A stretch of 64,000 bases of DNA from Tipula vernalis (Eukaryota > Arthropoda > Insecta > Diptera > Tipulidae): NCBI GenBank assembly GCA_958295665.1, contig OY282558.1, positions 64,282,789 through 64,346,788 on the forward strand, written 5' to 3'. Of this stretch, positions 1 through 11,035 are shown piece by piece; the stretch's first letter is position 1; each line of letters starts with the position of its first letter. The notes below the pieces were generated by a model. The model searched no databases, was not told the DNA's origin, and saw nothing but the letters and a program-made list of their open reading frames with translations. A program made the position numbers and the translations under genes.

Positions 1-59
1 AATGCAAACAATTACAAGTATGTAATAGTAGACAAATTGAGGTAAATAATCAAATTTTG

Positions 60-871
60 AGTCTAAGATCAAGATAGATGAATCCTTGACGTACGAAGAA
101 CGTAAAAACCCAGTGAGTTTGGTTAGTCAGTTTAAGAATTGCTTTGCATGCAACCAGTCGGAGTTGGGGAAAACTGAATCAATTGAGATGGAAATCAAAT
201 TAGTAAATCCCGATCCAGTAGTATATAGTCCATATCGTTTATTGTATCACCAGCGGAATGAGGTAAAGGTGATGATTGATGAGCTTTTGCAGAACAAAAT
301 TATTCGAAATTCGGACTCACCTTATTCCAGCCCAATCGTTTTGACAAAGAAGAAATCTGGCGAGACGAGGATTTGCATCGATTACAGACGGTTGTATGAA
401 CGAACACGTAGAGATCGATTCCCGTTACCAATAATCGAGGACCAGATACAAAAGTTAGGAGAGTGTAGTTATTTTACGGTGCTAGATTTAGCATCGGGAT
501 ATTATCAGATTCCGATAGCAAAGGAATCTATACCGTTTACAGCCTTCGTTACTCCTGACGGTCACTATGAGTTTCTGCGGATGCCATTTGGTTTGGCAAA
601 TGCTCCAGCAGCGTGCCAAAGGTTGATGAATAGAATTGCGCGTGAAATGAATGACGAAATTGTCGTGTACATAGACGACATTATTGTACCTAGTCGAACG
701 ATACCAGAAGGTATGTCAAAATTAGCAAAATTATTATCCGTTTTACAAGGACACGGACTAACACTAAAATTGGAGAAGTGTGAGTTCCTAAAGAAGAAAG
801 TCGAATTTTTGGGATATGAGGTCTCAGAGGGAACGCTTAAAACGGGAACCACACTAAGACAGTTGCGATAA
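60..871 (+). pseudogene. Ty3/gypsy reverse transcriptase fragment
   Basis: Reverse transcriptase part of a Ty3/gypsy pol polyprotein, which copies element RNA into cDNA. The frame shows the gypsy order of motifs: a template-grip segment with SPIVLTKKKSG, the block RICIDYRRL, the LDLASGYYQI block, MPFGLANAPA, and the catalytic box VVYIDDIIV (YIDD), then FLGYEVSEG, which usually introduces the connection domain. The frame is open from about position 60 with no clear initiator, as expected inside a polyprotein, and it shifts near 860. The next codons of the same protein (NYPAPKDKNEVRQFVGL) continue in another frame. Gag and protease are not seen before it; the window edge or an older truncation removes them. 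The copy is inactive. Family placement is confident; a 412/mdg1-like subgroup is only a guess. Confidence 0.9.
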
Positions 872-1370
872 CCAACTATCCTGCCCCTAAGGATAAAAAC
901 GAAGTTAGACAGTTTGTTGGATTGGCAAGCTATTTCCGAAAGTTTGTGGCAAATTTTGGAACAATAGTAGAACTTCTGACACGTCTAACAAAACGAAACA
1001 ACAAAACGCGTTCGACGAATTAAAATAGAAATTGGGAAGTCGCGAAAAGTACTAACTATTTTCAACCCGGAAAAACAGCATCGTGTTCTTACTGATGCAA
1101 GTCCAAAAGGATTGGCAGGCGTACTACTGCAAATTGATGATGACAAACATGAAACGAGACCTGTTTGTTATTACAGCAGGAAAACAACTTTAAACGAAGC
1201 GAAGTTTCATTAAGATGAATTAATTAGAACGATTCCGTGTGTACTTAATCGGAAGTCAATTTACGTTACTAACCGATTGTGCTGCTTTGAAAACATGTGC
1301 AACAAAAAAAAAATTTAATACCTCGTATAGGCAGATGGTGGCTGAAGTTAGAGCCGAGTTCGAATTTTAG
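872..1370 (+). pseudogene. Ty3/gypsy connection and RNase H relic
   Basis: Degraded continuation of the same pol. After the shift near 860 the text reads RQFVGLASYFRKFVANF, the connection-domain motif of gypsy elements. After further breaks near 1015 comes an RNase H stretch with VLTDASPKGLAGVLLQ and RPVCYYSRK, in which the Asp of TDAS is the usual first catalytic residue. Stops and indels between 1015 and 1365 break the remainder. RNase H removes the RNA strand during reverse transcription; this copy cannot. Confidence 0.8.
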
Positions 1371-2731
1371 GTGCAGCACAGGGCCGGAAAACTAATGCAA
1401 CAAGTTGATGCATTAAGTAGAAATAGTGGAATACAGGGCGAAGAGCCAGAAACAGCAACCATTGATGTTTTCCAAATTTCGGAAGGTGAGAGCGACTGGT
1501 TAATTGGGATGCAACAGGTAGACGAAGAGTTGTTGAAAATAATTGAATTTTTAAAACAAAAGCCTGTGACATCTAATGAACGACAATTACATGTGAACTA
1601 TGAATTGTACGATGGGCGACTGTTCCGTTTAGTTGGCGGCAGCAGAAGATGGGTTGTGCCCAAACAAATTAGATGGCGTGTGGTGAAATCAATGCATGAT
1701 GATGTTGGTCACGGTGGTGTAGATAAAACGGTGCAAAGGGTAGCCGAACATTTTTGGTTCCCTCAAGTGAGAGATTTTGTTAAGCGTTACATTTCAGCAT
1801 GTATTGAATGTTGCTATACCAACCAAACATGTTAGAGGACGACCGGAAGGAGAGACGCATCCTATCGAGAGGGTTGCCTTACTCTTTCATACTGTGCATC
1901 TAGATCATCTTGGGCCATTTCCGAAGAGCAAATCGGGAAATAACTATCTAATTGTGATGATTGATGGTTTTACTAAATATATGGTGATGTTGGCAGTAAA
2001 GGATACATCAACCCAACCAGTAATTAAGATTATGGATAATTGGACAGTACACTTTGGTACTCCAACCAGACTTATAAGTGACCAAGGATCAGCATTTACA
2101 TCTACTAAATTTGAAAGTTATGGCAAGGAACATGCAATAAAGCATAAAAAGAATGCGGTATCGACCCCTAGGGCTAATGGTCAATGTGAACCGTTTTGGC
2201 AATGCTGAAGGCAAAGGTGTTGAATGATGGTAGGATTTGCGATGCCAACTTAAACAATCTTCAGTGCGTAATAAATAATAGCAAGGACGAATTTACGAAA
2301 GTGTCACCTCAGAAGCTAATTCTAACTTCCAATCCCAGAAGTATTCTTCAAAATAAATTACTCTTGGCCTTGAATAATGACGATGAGACCAAAGTCGATA
2401 CTACGAAGCTAACCGAAATTGTCAAGGAGCGTATCATAAAACTCCGCGTATCTACCAAGAAGGGGAGTTAGTGTTCGTAAAGTGGAGTAGAGGTCCAGCA
2501 ACGGGAACTTCGCGTAAATTAAAAGCTCCATATCGAGGACCTTATTTGGTAAAATAAGTCCTGCCAAATGATCGATATGTTATTACGAATGTGGAGGGTG
2601 CTGAGCAAGGCAGACGCGGTTACGAGGCTGTGTATGCTAGCGACCGAATGAAGCCATGGTGCATATTACAAGATTTGGATTTTGACGATCCTGATGAGGA
2701 CATCAGTAGCATCAGGATAGACGAACTTTAA
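1371..2731 (+). pseudogene. Ty3/gypsy integrase relic
   Basis: Integrase end of the same pol, which joins cDNA to the chromosome. The first frame (to 1835) holds the zinc-binding HHCC region, with the HDDVGHGGVDKT histidines followed by ISACIEC. The core continues in a second frame (1777-2208) with HLDHLGPFPKSKSGNNYL (first Asp) and ISDQGSAFTS (second Asp). A third frame (2196-2471) carries the region after the core. The C-terminal part ends at 2731 with YRGPYLV, PNDRYVITNVEG and ASDRMKPW, a signature of gypsy integrase tails. One in-frame stop lies at about 2555. At least two frameshifts and a stop make it inactive. The position of the catalytic Glu falls at a frame break near 2190 and was not identified. 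Confidence 0.88.
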
Positions 2732-3150
2732 CCGCATATAGAAACGCTGTGTGGAATCTAAATTCCACAGAACAAATATGATTGGACAACCCTGAAAAGA
2801 AATAATGAAAAAATTAAAAAATATGAAACGTGGCAGTAGAACAAAAATCATAGACATAGAGAGAAGACATATGTATGTATACGATACTCATGAAGAGTAT
2901 TTAGTTTTACTAAATAAATAAATAAGTGATATTGCTATAGATGTGGTGTTTTAATTAAACGTGTATTAAATAGTTATTTGTGGAGTTGGTACACGGCCTG
3001 ACATGTATTCCAGGAGTAACAAATGGGGTAGCGTTACAGTGTAAGTTAAAAATAAAAACAGTAATTACAGTGAGGTAACGTGGCGGGCCCCATTTAGTGT
3101 TACAATACTCGTTAGCCTTAATTCTCCACCTAGTTAACCACATTTATATA
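2732..3150 (+). other. Possible 3' end of the gypsy element
   Basis: Noncoding stretch directly after the integrase stop. It contains a small perfect hairpin at about 2750-2769 (TGTGGAA/TTCCACA arms around TCTAAA). A 3' LTR would be expected here, but there is no second copy in the window to define its borders, so the boundary is not called. Confidence 0.3.
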
Positions 3151-5766
3151 TTATATAAATGTTCTTGATGCTTGAGGTTGAATCCAAAATTTCACATTTG
3201 GCCAGCTCAAACTAAAATAACTTAAGCATTACACATTTTTTCATTATGCTTAACTTTTTTAAATAAATCACCTCTTAATTCTAATATCGAGAACAGTTTT
3301 CAAATATAGTTCTTGCATACAAATATCGACACATTGAAATTATGACACCATTTGGTCATAACAATTTTTTATTTTATTTTCTTCTACAAAACTACTTGTT
3401 CTATTATCAATCCAAACGCGTGTCTCAATTAAAAAAAAAAAATAATTTTCTTATCTCCCACCTTCTGCACTACTTGTTGTTTGAGTTACCTGCGCACCTT
3501 TACAGTAAATTGCGATAAACCAAAAAACATATATCACTTTAATGGTTTTCGGATCAAATGGTGTCTGATAATTTTATGTCATTATCGTGAATTTATGATT
3601 TTACAGTTGGCACCTACATATAATTAAGATAAAAAATGTTATTATACGAGATGGAAGAAATTAGTTTCCAGCGTAATATGAATCGCGGTAATTGATTATT
3701 CCACTCCACCCACACGATTGCTAATAAAAACAAAAATCAACCCCTACAATTCGAAATAGAGGGATACACTATACATCAAGTATAGGTAAAATAAAATTAA
3801 AAAAAATTGATTTTCTATTATCAAAATCATCCCTCGTCATTAAAAATACAACAAAACTCATATCAATAATATCCATGTCCACGCACGCCGATATATATTG
3901 ATGAAAGGGTGTCAAAACATAAATAAATTCTACCTTTTTACCATTTACAACAACCTTACCGAGTACAACAAAAATATTTTATAGATTCTCGAAATCATTA
4001 TCTTATTAAACAAAACACAAAAAAAGAAACTTTATGAGGGGTCACATATGGAAAGCGAGAGAGACACAAGCCAGAAATAAAAATACTATAAAATAGGCAA
4101 CAACAACACTTGAAAAAGGTAGAAACAACAGATCGATACAAGAAAATTGATTTTCATTGATCCTTAATTATAAACGAAGGATTGTGATTCGATCGATCAC
4201 ACAACAAAATGCACCAAATGTCATTTTCGATATTGGCAAATTGAATGAGGAGGATCGCGGTATAGTTATAGAATGGAAAAAATTAATTACGATATGCCAG
4301 CGATCTGCAGAAAGTAATTGAAGCATGTCGCCCCGAATCGAAATGTAATTTGTGTATTTGTCGATTTGTAATGGTTTATACATGTTTATGACATAATACA
4401 ATACATTGTACATATATATGATCCAATTAAGTAACGGAGAAATGATCGTGTATACATATTTGGAAGTTAATTATTTTATATTCAACTAAAAATTTATTTA
4501 GTGGGGGGTGAATTCAAATTTTAGTTTTAATTTTGATATTTTTATTTGATACCAATTCAAATTTCAATCAAATGATTAATTATACCCGGAGGGATGATCG
4601 TTTCTTTTTTGTAGCTTATACACTACTCTCGCAGACTATTGTCTGGTAATGTGGTGGAATGTTTTGCATCAATTTTTAATGTTTCAGTTGTTGTTTTGTC
4701 TGTGTTGAACTGTAGAAAGTTTTATCATTGTCCGTTTACTACATTGAGTGCATTATGCGGAGCTGAAGTTAACGTTCATTATTTTCTCATGACTTGGCCT
4801 TTTTCCTATTAAAGCTCTTCTATGATCTTTAGATCTTTGCTGTAAGCTGCAGAAGATGGTTCAATGTGCATATCCATTGAACATTTTAATTATTCATTGA
4901 GAGTTGTTATTTGTATCTTGTGTATTACCCGGCAGTTTCTTCGGAGGTTTCATTTTTCAGCGCTTTAAAAGCAGTGCGCTTCAAAAAATGTGCATAAAAA
5001 TAGGCGTATTCTTTCTCCACTATCTTACCACCACCACGATAGTTATCCATTTTTTTGGTCGTTGGCTCAATATTTCTTTTAATCCTTTTCTATATTTGCA
5101 ATTGCCGGGTAAAATTAACGATCACCAGCGTGTTGCAAAATCAAATAAGACCAAAACCATCTGTCATAAGGTAAAATGGCCTATCGCGACAACGTGGGAC
5201 AATTTGATTTTAAGTTTCAAATAATTATAAATATTTCCATATCCTTAATAAGGAATTACCAATATTCTAAAGTCTTAAATTTAGATTCCCAAATGTTTCA
5301 GTCTTCGTTTAAAACGTAATATATTACGGTTTTATGCCTTCGTCCGGTAATATTCTAACCACTTTACCGATTATAAGGTTCCGATTTATAAGATTCTACT
5401 GGTGCCTTTTCGAAAAGCATCAGAATAATAAAATTTCTGATTCCTTACCACAATGCCCTTGCTTCTCTTTTGCCAAATTTAATAACTATCTAAATAACTC
5501 TGAACATTGCATTTTCCTCCAGGACTTCTCCCAGAATTTTAATTACTCTTGAATTGGTTCGTGGATGTTGAATTAGTTCCGGAGTAAATACCTTTTTCAG
5601 AAATATTAATGTTAGGTGTGCTGCCATTTTCAGATCACTCTTTTAAATATTTTTACATATTATGTTTGCGCTATAATCCACAGCCAGAAGGAATTTTTGC
5701 CCTCTTATTTTAAGTTTTTAGAACTCTGTCTTATGCTGTGTGCCTCATTTTATCGACTAAACTTCG
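3151..5766. other. AT-rich noncoding DNA, no gene seen
   Basis: No frame here resembles a known protein. The open frames at 4904-5224 and 5334-5552 are low-complexity and lack family motifs. No inverted or direct repeats longer than short AT runs were noticed. It may be intronic or intergenic host DNA. Confidence 0.5.
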
Positions 5767-5774
5767 ATCTAAAC
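5767..5774. repeat. Left 8-bp target site duplication ATCTAAAC
   Basis: Exact direct repeat ATCTAAAC, immediately before the terminal sequence CAGGGATGAAAATG. The same 8 bases follow the opposite terminus at 11427-11434. Eight bases is the duplication length made by hAT and P superfamily transposases. Confidence 0.85.
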
Positions 5775-6667
5775 CAGGGATGAAAATGTTGATCCTTTAG
5801 TACTTTTTTCGGTCCTTTAGAAAATAAAAAGTACTTCGATACTTTTGATCAATATTTCAGTCCTTTCGAAAAATTATTTATATTCAATTTTTTCTGTAAA
5901 CGCTACAACTCTTCGAATTTCGACTAAATTCAATTCTAACCGCCAAAACGACCGAATACTGACAGCAGACAAACGTAATAATGTTTTTCCCTCTAATTTT
6001 GGTGGGCAAGGAGGGTGGTCTTATTCTTGTAATTATAACTTGTGGCGCTAGTCCATTCGGTGGGAGAGAAATATTGTTATATATATTATATTACTTATAA
6101 ATAATTAAAACGGATAGTAAAAAATTTTTAATTTAGTTAGTAAATTTCATCATTTATTTAAATTTTAGTTACAACACCAAGCACAAATTCTAAATGCATT
6201 TATATTGTTAGCACGATGTTTTCAATCAAACTAAATTTAATTAAATCCGAAAATTAGAGAAAAAGTTAGAGAAAAACGAAATTCCATTGTAAAATACCAT
6301 ACTACGAGCGAATTCAGTTTTCGGTAATTTTGAAGTAATTTTCAAATTTAATTATATTTAATTTGGTCGAAAACATCACACTAATATCACAGATAAGAAT
6401 ATACAGATGTGAATCTTGTATTGGGCATATTTACATTCCAAATTTCAATACCAAATTCCAATCCAATCTGTTTGGACCAGGACGTATATATAATTTACAT
6501 TTCTATCCCTTTTTATCCTTTTTACCCATGACTATTTTTATTATATAAAAACAAATACAAAGCATTCCGTTTTTGGGTTTCATTTGTATACATTTGTTTT
6601 GATGTAATAAAAATAGTAATGGGTAAAAAGGATAAAAAGGGATAGAAATGTAAATTATATATACAGA

Positions 6668-6691
6668 GGGCGACAAAATTAAGTGAACACT
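6668..6691. repeat. Outer left transposase-binding repeat
   Basis: Contains CGACAAAATTAAGTGAACAC. It matches the inner copy at 6864-6888 and the right-hand copies at 8096-8123 and 8294-8320 in inverted orientation. Confidence 0.75.
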
Positions 6692-6863
6692 CACATCACT
6701 TTTTTAGAATGCCCTAATTTTCGAGATCTCTAAACCTCACATTGTTTTTTTTGTTTGTTTTGTTTTGCTTATTTCCTTTTTCGTTCATTTGCGTATAAAC
6801 TGTAAAATTGCACTTCGTTTTTATCTGCGTTGATATGTACTTTGTATGTAATGTGCAATAATC

Positions 6864-6888
6864 GACGCAACAAAATTAAGTTAACACT
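6864..6888. repeat. Inner left repeat of the IR/DR set
   Basis: Reads GACGCAACAAAATTAAGTTA then ACACT. It is a diverged copy of the terminal motif about 195 bp inside the left end. Paired direct repeats within each inverted end are typical of the IR/DR group of Tc1 elements and probably bind the transposase. Confidence 0.7.
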
Positions 6889-7035
6889 GTATGTTTTGAT
6901 GTTTAATCCAGTTATTTTTCGAATAAACTTTGGTTTAAGGTGAGTTTTGCAATATTCACAATTTTCAATGATTTTATTTGTTTTCTTTAAAAATTAGTAA
7001 ATTTTGTTGTTGAATATTTTTTAAGTTCATGCAAT

Positions 7036-8049
7036 ATGCCGAGACAAAACGAGTATTCAATTGATTTGCGACAACGGATTGTTAATGACCGTAAGATTGG
7101 GTTGTCCTATCGCCAACTTGCTGTAAAATACAACGTGTCATTCACTGGCGCGAGAAAAATATACTTAAAGAATGAAGAACACGGAAACCTAAAAAAATTG
7201 TCCGGAAGGGGAAGGAAGCGAAAGACATCAGAAAGGGAAGACACACAAATAGTAAGAGAAGTGAAGAAAAACCCGAAACTAACTTCTCGCGAAATTAAAG
7301 AAGCAACTAATCTTTCAGTTTCCACACGTACAATTTGCCGACGGTTAAGAGAAAAAGGGAAAATTAGCTGTATTCAGAGAAAGAAACCTTTCATAAGCAA
7401 AGCAAATATGAAGAAAAGATTAAAATTTGCTAAAAAATATCGAAATAAATGCTTTGACTTTTGGAATAATGTGCTATGGTCAGATGAGAGTAAATTTCAA
7501 CTCTTCGGATCTAAAAAACGAGATCGAGTTTGGAGAAATCCTGGAACCGCTTATGCAGCTCAAAATATAAAAGCCACAATAAAACATGGTGGTGGTTCTG
7601 TTATGGTATGGGGGTGTTTCGCTGGAAGTGGAGTTGGCAATTTGTGTTTAGTTGAAAATATTATGACAGCTGGTGCATATGTGGACATATTGAAAGAAAA
7701 TTTGAAAGATTCAGTACGCAAAATTGGTTTACCACGCCGGTTTATCTTCCAGCAGGATAATGACCCCAAACATACGTCCAAACTTGCCAAGGAATATTTT
7801 ACAAAAAATAAAATTAAACTGTTGGAATGGCCTCCTCAGAGCCCGGATCTTAATCCAATAGAAAATCTGTGGATGATCTTGGATGAAAAATTTCCATTTA
7901 AAGAGCGCTCAAATAAAAACGATTTTTTTAGGAACTTAAGTCACGCATGGGAACAAATATCGACTGAAACCACTTCAAAACTAATAGAAAGTATGCCACG
8001 GCGACTGGAAGCAGTCATCAAATCTGGAGGAGGACATACTAAATATTAA
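7036..8049 (+). CDS. Tc1-family transposase, intact, 337 aa
   Basis: Cut-and-paste transposase of the IS630/Tc1/mariner superfamily. It binds the repeated terminal motifs, excises the element and inserts it at TA. The length of 337 residues is usual for the family. Residues 1-120 hold the paired-like helix-turn-helix DNA-binding region, with IGLSYRQLAVKYNVS as the first recognition helix and SVSTRTICRRLREKG in the second half; a basic linker GRGRKRK lies between. The catalytic triad is visible: Asp150 in LWSDESKFQLFG, Asp241 in FIFQQDNDPKHTSK and Glu276 in PDLNPIENLW, 34 residues apart (DD34E). HGGGSVMVWGCF is the conserved block between the first two. The start ATGCCGAGACAA fits family N-termini, and an ATG 7 bp upstream is out of frame. 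There are no internal stops. It is probably driven by sequence in the left end of the element. Confidence 0.95.
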   Translation: MPRQNEYSIDLRQRIVNDRKIGLSYRQLAVKYNVSFTGARKIYLKNEEHGNLKKLSGRGRKRKTSEREDTQIVREVKKNPKLTSREIKEATNLSVSTRTICRRLREKGKISCIQRKKPFISKANMKKRLKFAKKYRNKCFDFWNNVLWSDESKFQLFGSKKRDRVWRNPGTAYAAQNIKATIKHGGGSVMVWGCFAGSGVGNLCLVENIMTAGAYVDILKENLKDSVRKIGLPRRFIFQQDNDPKHTSKLAKEYFTKNKIKLLEWPPQSPDLNPIENLWMILDEKFPFKERSNKNDFFRNLSHAWEQISTETTSKLIESMPRRLEAVIKSGGGHTKY

Positions 8050-8095
8050 TTAATAAAGATGGTAAAAAAATCTTAATTTTTTTCTTGTAAGATGA

Positions 8096-8123
8096 ATATG
8101 TTCACTTAATTTTGTCTTAGGGA
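8096..8123. repeat. Inner right repeat of the IR/DR set
   Basis: Contains GTTCACTTAATTTTGTCTTA, an inverted copy of the terminal motif about 200 bp inside the right end. It mirrors the spacing seen on the left. Confidence 0.7.
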
Positions 8124-8464
8124 TTAAAGTGCAACTTTTTTAATTTATTTTGTATTAAATGAACTAACAAATTTTTTGGTGTATACAATTAATGGATTAA
8201 TAAATAATAGCCTGTAAAGTATTTCAGAATTGAAAACTTATTATTCATTTTATTTGTTCAAGTTTGGGAAGACAAGTTTAATATAAATAGAATGTGTTCA
8301 CTTAATTTTGTCACCCTCTGTACGTCCTGGTCGTAACAGATTGGATTGGAATTTGGTATTGAAATTTGGAAAGTAAATATGGCCCATACAAGATCCACAT
8401 CTGTCTATTCTTATCTGTGCTAATATTATAAATAATTATAAATATTGCAATTCGGATACTAGGT

Positions 8465-8875
8465 CTATTCCACTAGCACAATTCCACAGCACACAATTCC
8501 ATTGGCACAATTCTCGTTTAATTATAAAAAAATAGTTCAATTAAAAAAGTTACCTAAAGAAAGAACTACGAATGTTAAAGAAATGGAATTGTATGTAGTG
8601 GAATCATGTCAAGTGGAATTGCTCCCTTCACCATTTTTTGAAAGGTATACCCTTCTTTTATTATAAATTAGCTTCTTTGCCCACTTCAGTTTTTATTAAT
8701 TTAAAACCCATAGTTATAATTATCTTCGTAATTACGTTTCAATAATACCAATACCTAACGCAAGTTAAATTGTGCAAGTTAAATTGTTCGCCAGTCGAAT
8801 TATGTCAAGTGGAATTGTCCCAGTGTAATTGTGTCCAGTGGAATAATGTCTAGTGGAATTGTGCTAGTGGAATAG
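8465..8875. mobile_element. Inverted-repeat MITE built from AGTGGAAT motifs
   Basis: The left end is CTATTCCACTAGCACAATTC and the right end is its reverse complement, GAATTGTGCTAGTGGAATAG. The terminal repeat is about 23 bp. Toward the right end, short degenerate units containing AGTGGAAT or TGTAATTGTG recur at intervals of 15-20 bp (about 8800-8875). The left end has fewer copies. No coding capacity. A target duplication was not found. Confidence 0.75.
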
Positions 8876-9097
8876 CCCTGTTACCACAATTCTTGCTTGA
8901 TGTCGATAGTCCCCAATTCTAAACAATTTATCCGTGCCTACTTCTAAGTAATGGTTAATTTAGCAACAGAATACCTGACTCTAATGCTGCACACAAAATC
9001 AGCATTTAACCTTTTAAGAAAAAAGATTAAATATGTTTTTGTTACTTTTAGTGACATAAAAGTGAAAAGTCGCCAGTTAGTGAAATATCGTCGTCTA

Positions 9098-9664
9098 ATG
9101 GTGCGTTTATGACATAGGAAGATAGAAAGTTAAGAAGATAGAAAGATTGACACGACCAACCAAATTATTTAAAATTTCACAAGACCCGCCTACTAGTTCC
9201 ATGCTCGAGTTGAAAAATGTCTTACTTAGAGCAAAAGATGTCACAGAATTACCAACTAAAAGAAATCAAAATTCAAAATTATAAGCAATAATCTTGCCCA
9301 TATTTGCTAATTTTTGACAAAGCTCTATGAAAAAAAAAAATCCGGTTTTTTTCCTAATAGAAAATAGATCTCATTATTTTTCTTTTTATTTAACAATTAA
9401 TTAATTGTTCAATAATGAATTTAACCCTCGATAATTAATAATTAATACTAAAATTATTTTATTGTCATGTTTCTAAAATACTTGTATGTATATATTACAA
9501 ATTTTGATGTCCAACCGACATGAAACTCAAAGCCTTCTCCTTATTTGATAAATAAAATGGCGCAAAATAAATTTATTTATTTTGAGCAAATCATTAGTGA
9601 CAAACTTCAACTCAATACTATGGTATTAATACTATGATATCTTCGTATGTCATAAACGCACCAT
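9098..9664. mobile_element. MITE with ATGGTGCGTTTATGACATA termini
   Basis: The left terminus ATGGTGCGTTTATGACATA is repeated inverted at the right end (TATGTCATAAACGCACCAT), with further matching around GAAGATA. TA dinucleotides flank it at 9096-9097 and 9665-9666. It is about 567 bp, AT-rich and without a protein frame. It is probably a non-autonomous Tc1/mariner-type element; the transposase that moved it is not present here. Confidence 0.75.
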
Positions 9665-9889
9665 TAGAATTATTGTTGTCTATGTCCAATTTTTGATGAA
9701 TTTGAGTTATATATGTAGCTAGGGTAAAACGACTGGTAAATTCGGCTAACTCCAATCGTTTCTGAGATATTTTTTAAAAAATTTGTCTATTTCCACAAAT
9801 TTTTACTGCCGTTATTGTCTGTGGTTTTATCTATATCCGTGCGATTTGGCCTATATCTAGTAATTTTTTACTTCAGTTTTCAATATCAG

Positions 9890-11035
9890 CAAGATGTTCA
9901 ACTTATTTAAGATTAAATCGCTTGATATCAACATCAAAATATGGAAATACAGAGATACGTTCAACAAACAATTTAATTTGCGGTTCGATCGTTCTAAAAA
10001 GATCTGTGCGATAAATGCGGGGCATCCGTAGAGCAAATCAACGAGTTCGAGGCACATTCTAAATAAAAATTACCTAAGCCAAACTGTTTAAAATTTTCAG
10101 CTTTGATTTGCAAAATATCTTCGGACTCCCCAAATCTAACAATTCCAACTCCTTTTATCAGGGAAAAAACGTGTATACTTGAACGGGGAAGGTTAATGGT
10201 GATAAAGAAGTTTTAAGTGCAATTTTGTACGTATTAATATTATAAGGTAAACATTTCATTCGATATAGATAACAACCCTCATATTTTTAGTTATGCATCT
10301 ATTTGTGACCGCGAAGATACTCACATTGCAAATGCGCTACAAAAATGTTGGAAAAATATATTAATTCTCATTCGGAAGTACAAACCATCAGATAGGTGTG
10401 TGCTGCAAAACAGGAATTGCATTATGTCCTTTGCTTTACTTTTAAATACAAGCTCACCGCCTGCCCAGAACTGGATTGAACAGAAATTTTCGGAAGCGGG
10501 CCACACCAATATACAAGGCATCGACTCTGCGCAAAGCGGTTTGGAAAGAAAATTTAAAAATAAATTTGTATATTCTCAAAGAAGACAAAAGTTCACTGCA
10601 ATACAGACGAAATGTTCCGATTACAAGGATCATAACGCAGCCTAGAAGTTAAACTACAGTCAGATACAGCATACCAAAACTAAACATTTAATTTATTAGA
10701 AGGGATCATCCTACATAAATTATCGCTGTGGTTATGAAAGTGATTTCATTTCTGTGAAAACATCACAGAAAAAATTAAATGATACCGGTTTACCCACAAT
10801 CCTGCCTCTTTCAACCAGCGGAAAAATGTGTTCACAGAAACTGAAAGATTTGTTTGACATGCTTATCTACATGCCACCGGTGGATCAGGTATTTTGTAAG
10901 AATATAATTGAAATCTGGAATAGTCGTTCACCGTCCTCTGGAGGGCAGATTTCACCTTCAGTTCAGAGTAAAGAACCAGTAATTAAAAATAAAAGAGTCT
11001 TAAATTTTATCCGGTTACTTATCTATAATTTTTAG
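9890..11035 (+). pseudogene. Broken transposase-like gene of the QNRN/GHT type
   Basis: Three pieces on the same strand look like one protein. The first (9890-10060) ends TFNKQFNLRFDRSKK then, after a one-base shift, DLCDKCGASVEQINEFEAHS, a CxxC segment. The second is open from about 10268 to 10645 and includes QNRNCIMSFALLL, NWIEQKFSEAGHTNIQGIDS and AQSGLERKFKN. The third (10754-11035) includes KLKDLFDMLIYMPPVDQVF. From memory, a widespread insect family of uncharacterised transposon-derived proteins has a CxxC region, then a QNRN block, then GHT followed by an Asp-Ser and an ERK segment, then an IPP block, in this order. That recollection is the only basis for the family call. It lies inside the element bounded by ATCTAAAC and is the best candidate for its transposase. 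Frameshifts and a stop at 10643 make it inactive. Confidence 0.55.

Larger units (their letters stand above)
6664..8320 (+). mobile_element. Complete Tc1-type (DD34E) transposon
   Basis: The element starts CAGAGGGCGACAAAATTAAG and ends with the reverse complement of CAGAGGGTGACAAAATTAAG, so the outer repeats differ at one base over about 27. It sits between TA dinucleotides (6662-6663 and 8321-8322), the Tc1/mariner target. A second, inner pair of the same motif lies about 200 bp inside each end, an IR/DR layout. The transposase gene between them is intact, so this copy could be autonomous or only recently silenced. Confidence 0.95.
6381..8426. mobile_element. Palindromic (snapback) MITE split by a Tc1 insertion
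   Basis: Without the Tc1 element, the flanks form one long hairpin. The left arm (6381 to about 6558) contains AATTCCAATCCAATCTGTT, GGACCAGGACGTATATATA and TTTTTATCCTTTTTACCCAT. The right arm is 6604-6663 joined to 8321-8426 and reads as the reverse complement with roughly 90% identity. The loop is about 45 bp near 6558-6603. It is noncoding and has no transposase. The Tc1 insertion used a TA inside the right arm. Confidence 0.85.

Noticed and set aside
2732..3150. 3' LTR of the gypsy relic
   Set aside because: No matching 5' copy in the window; only a short hairpin is seen.
4904..5224. 106-residue frame as a possible host gene
   Set aside because: No motif, low-complexity composition, no supporting context.
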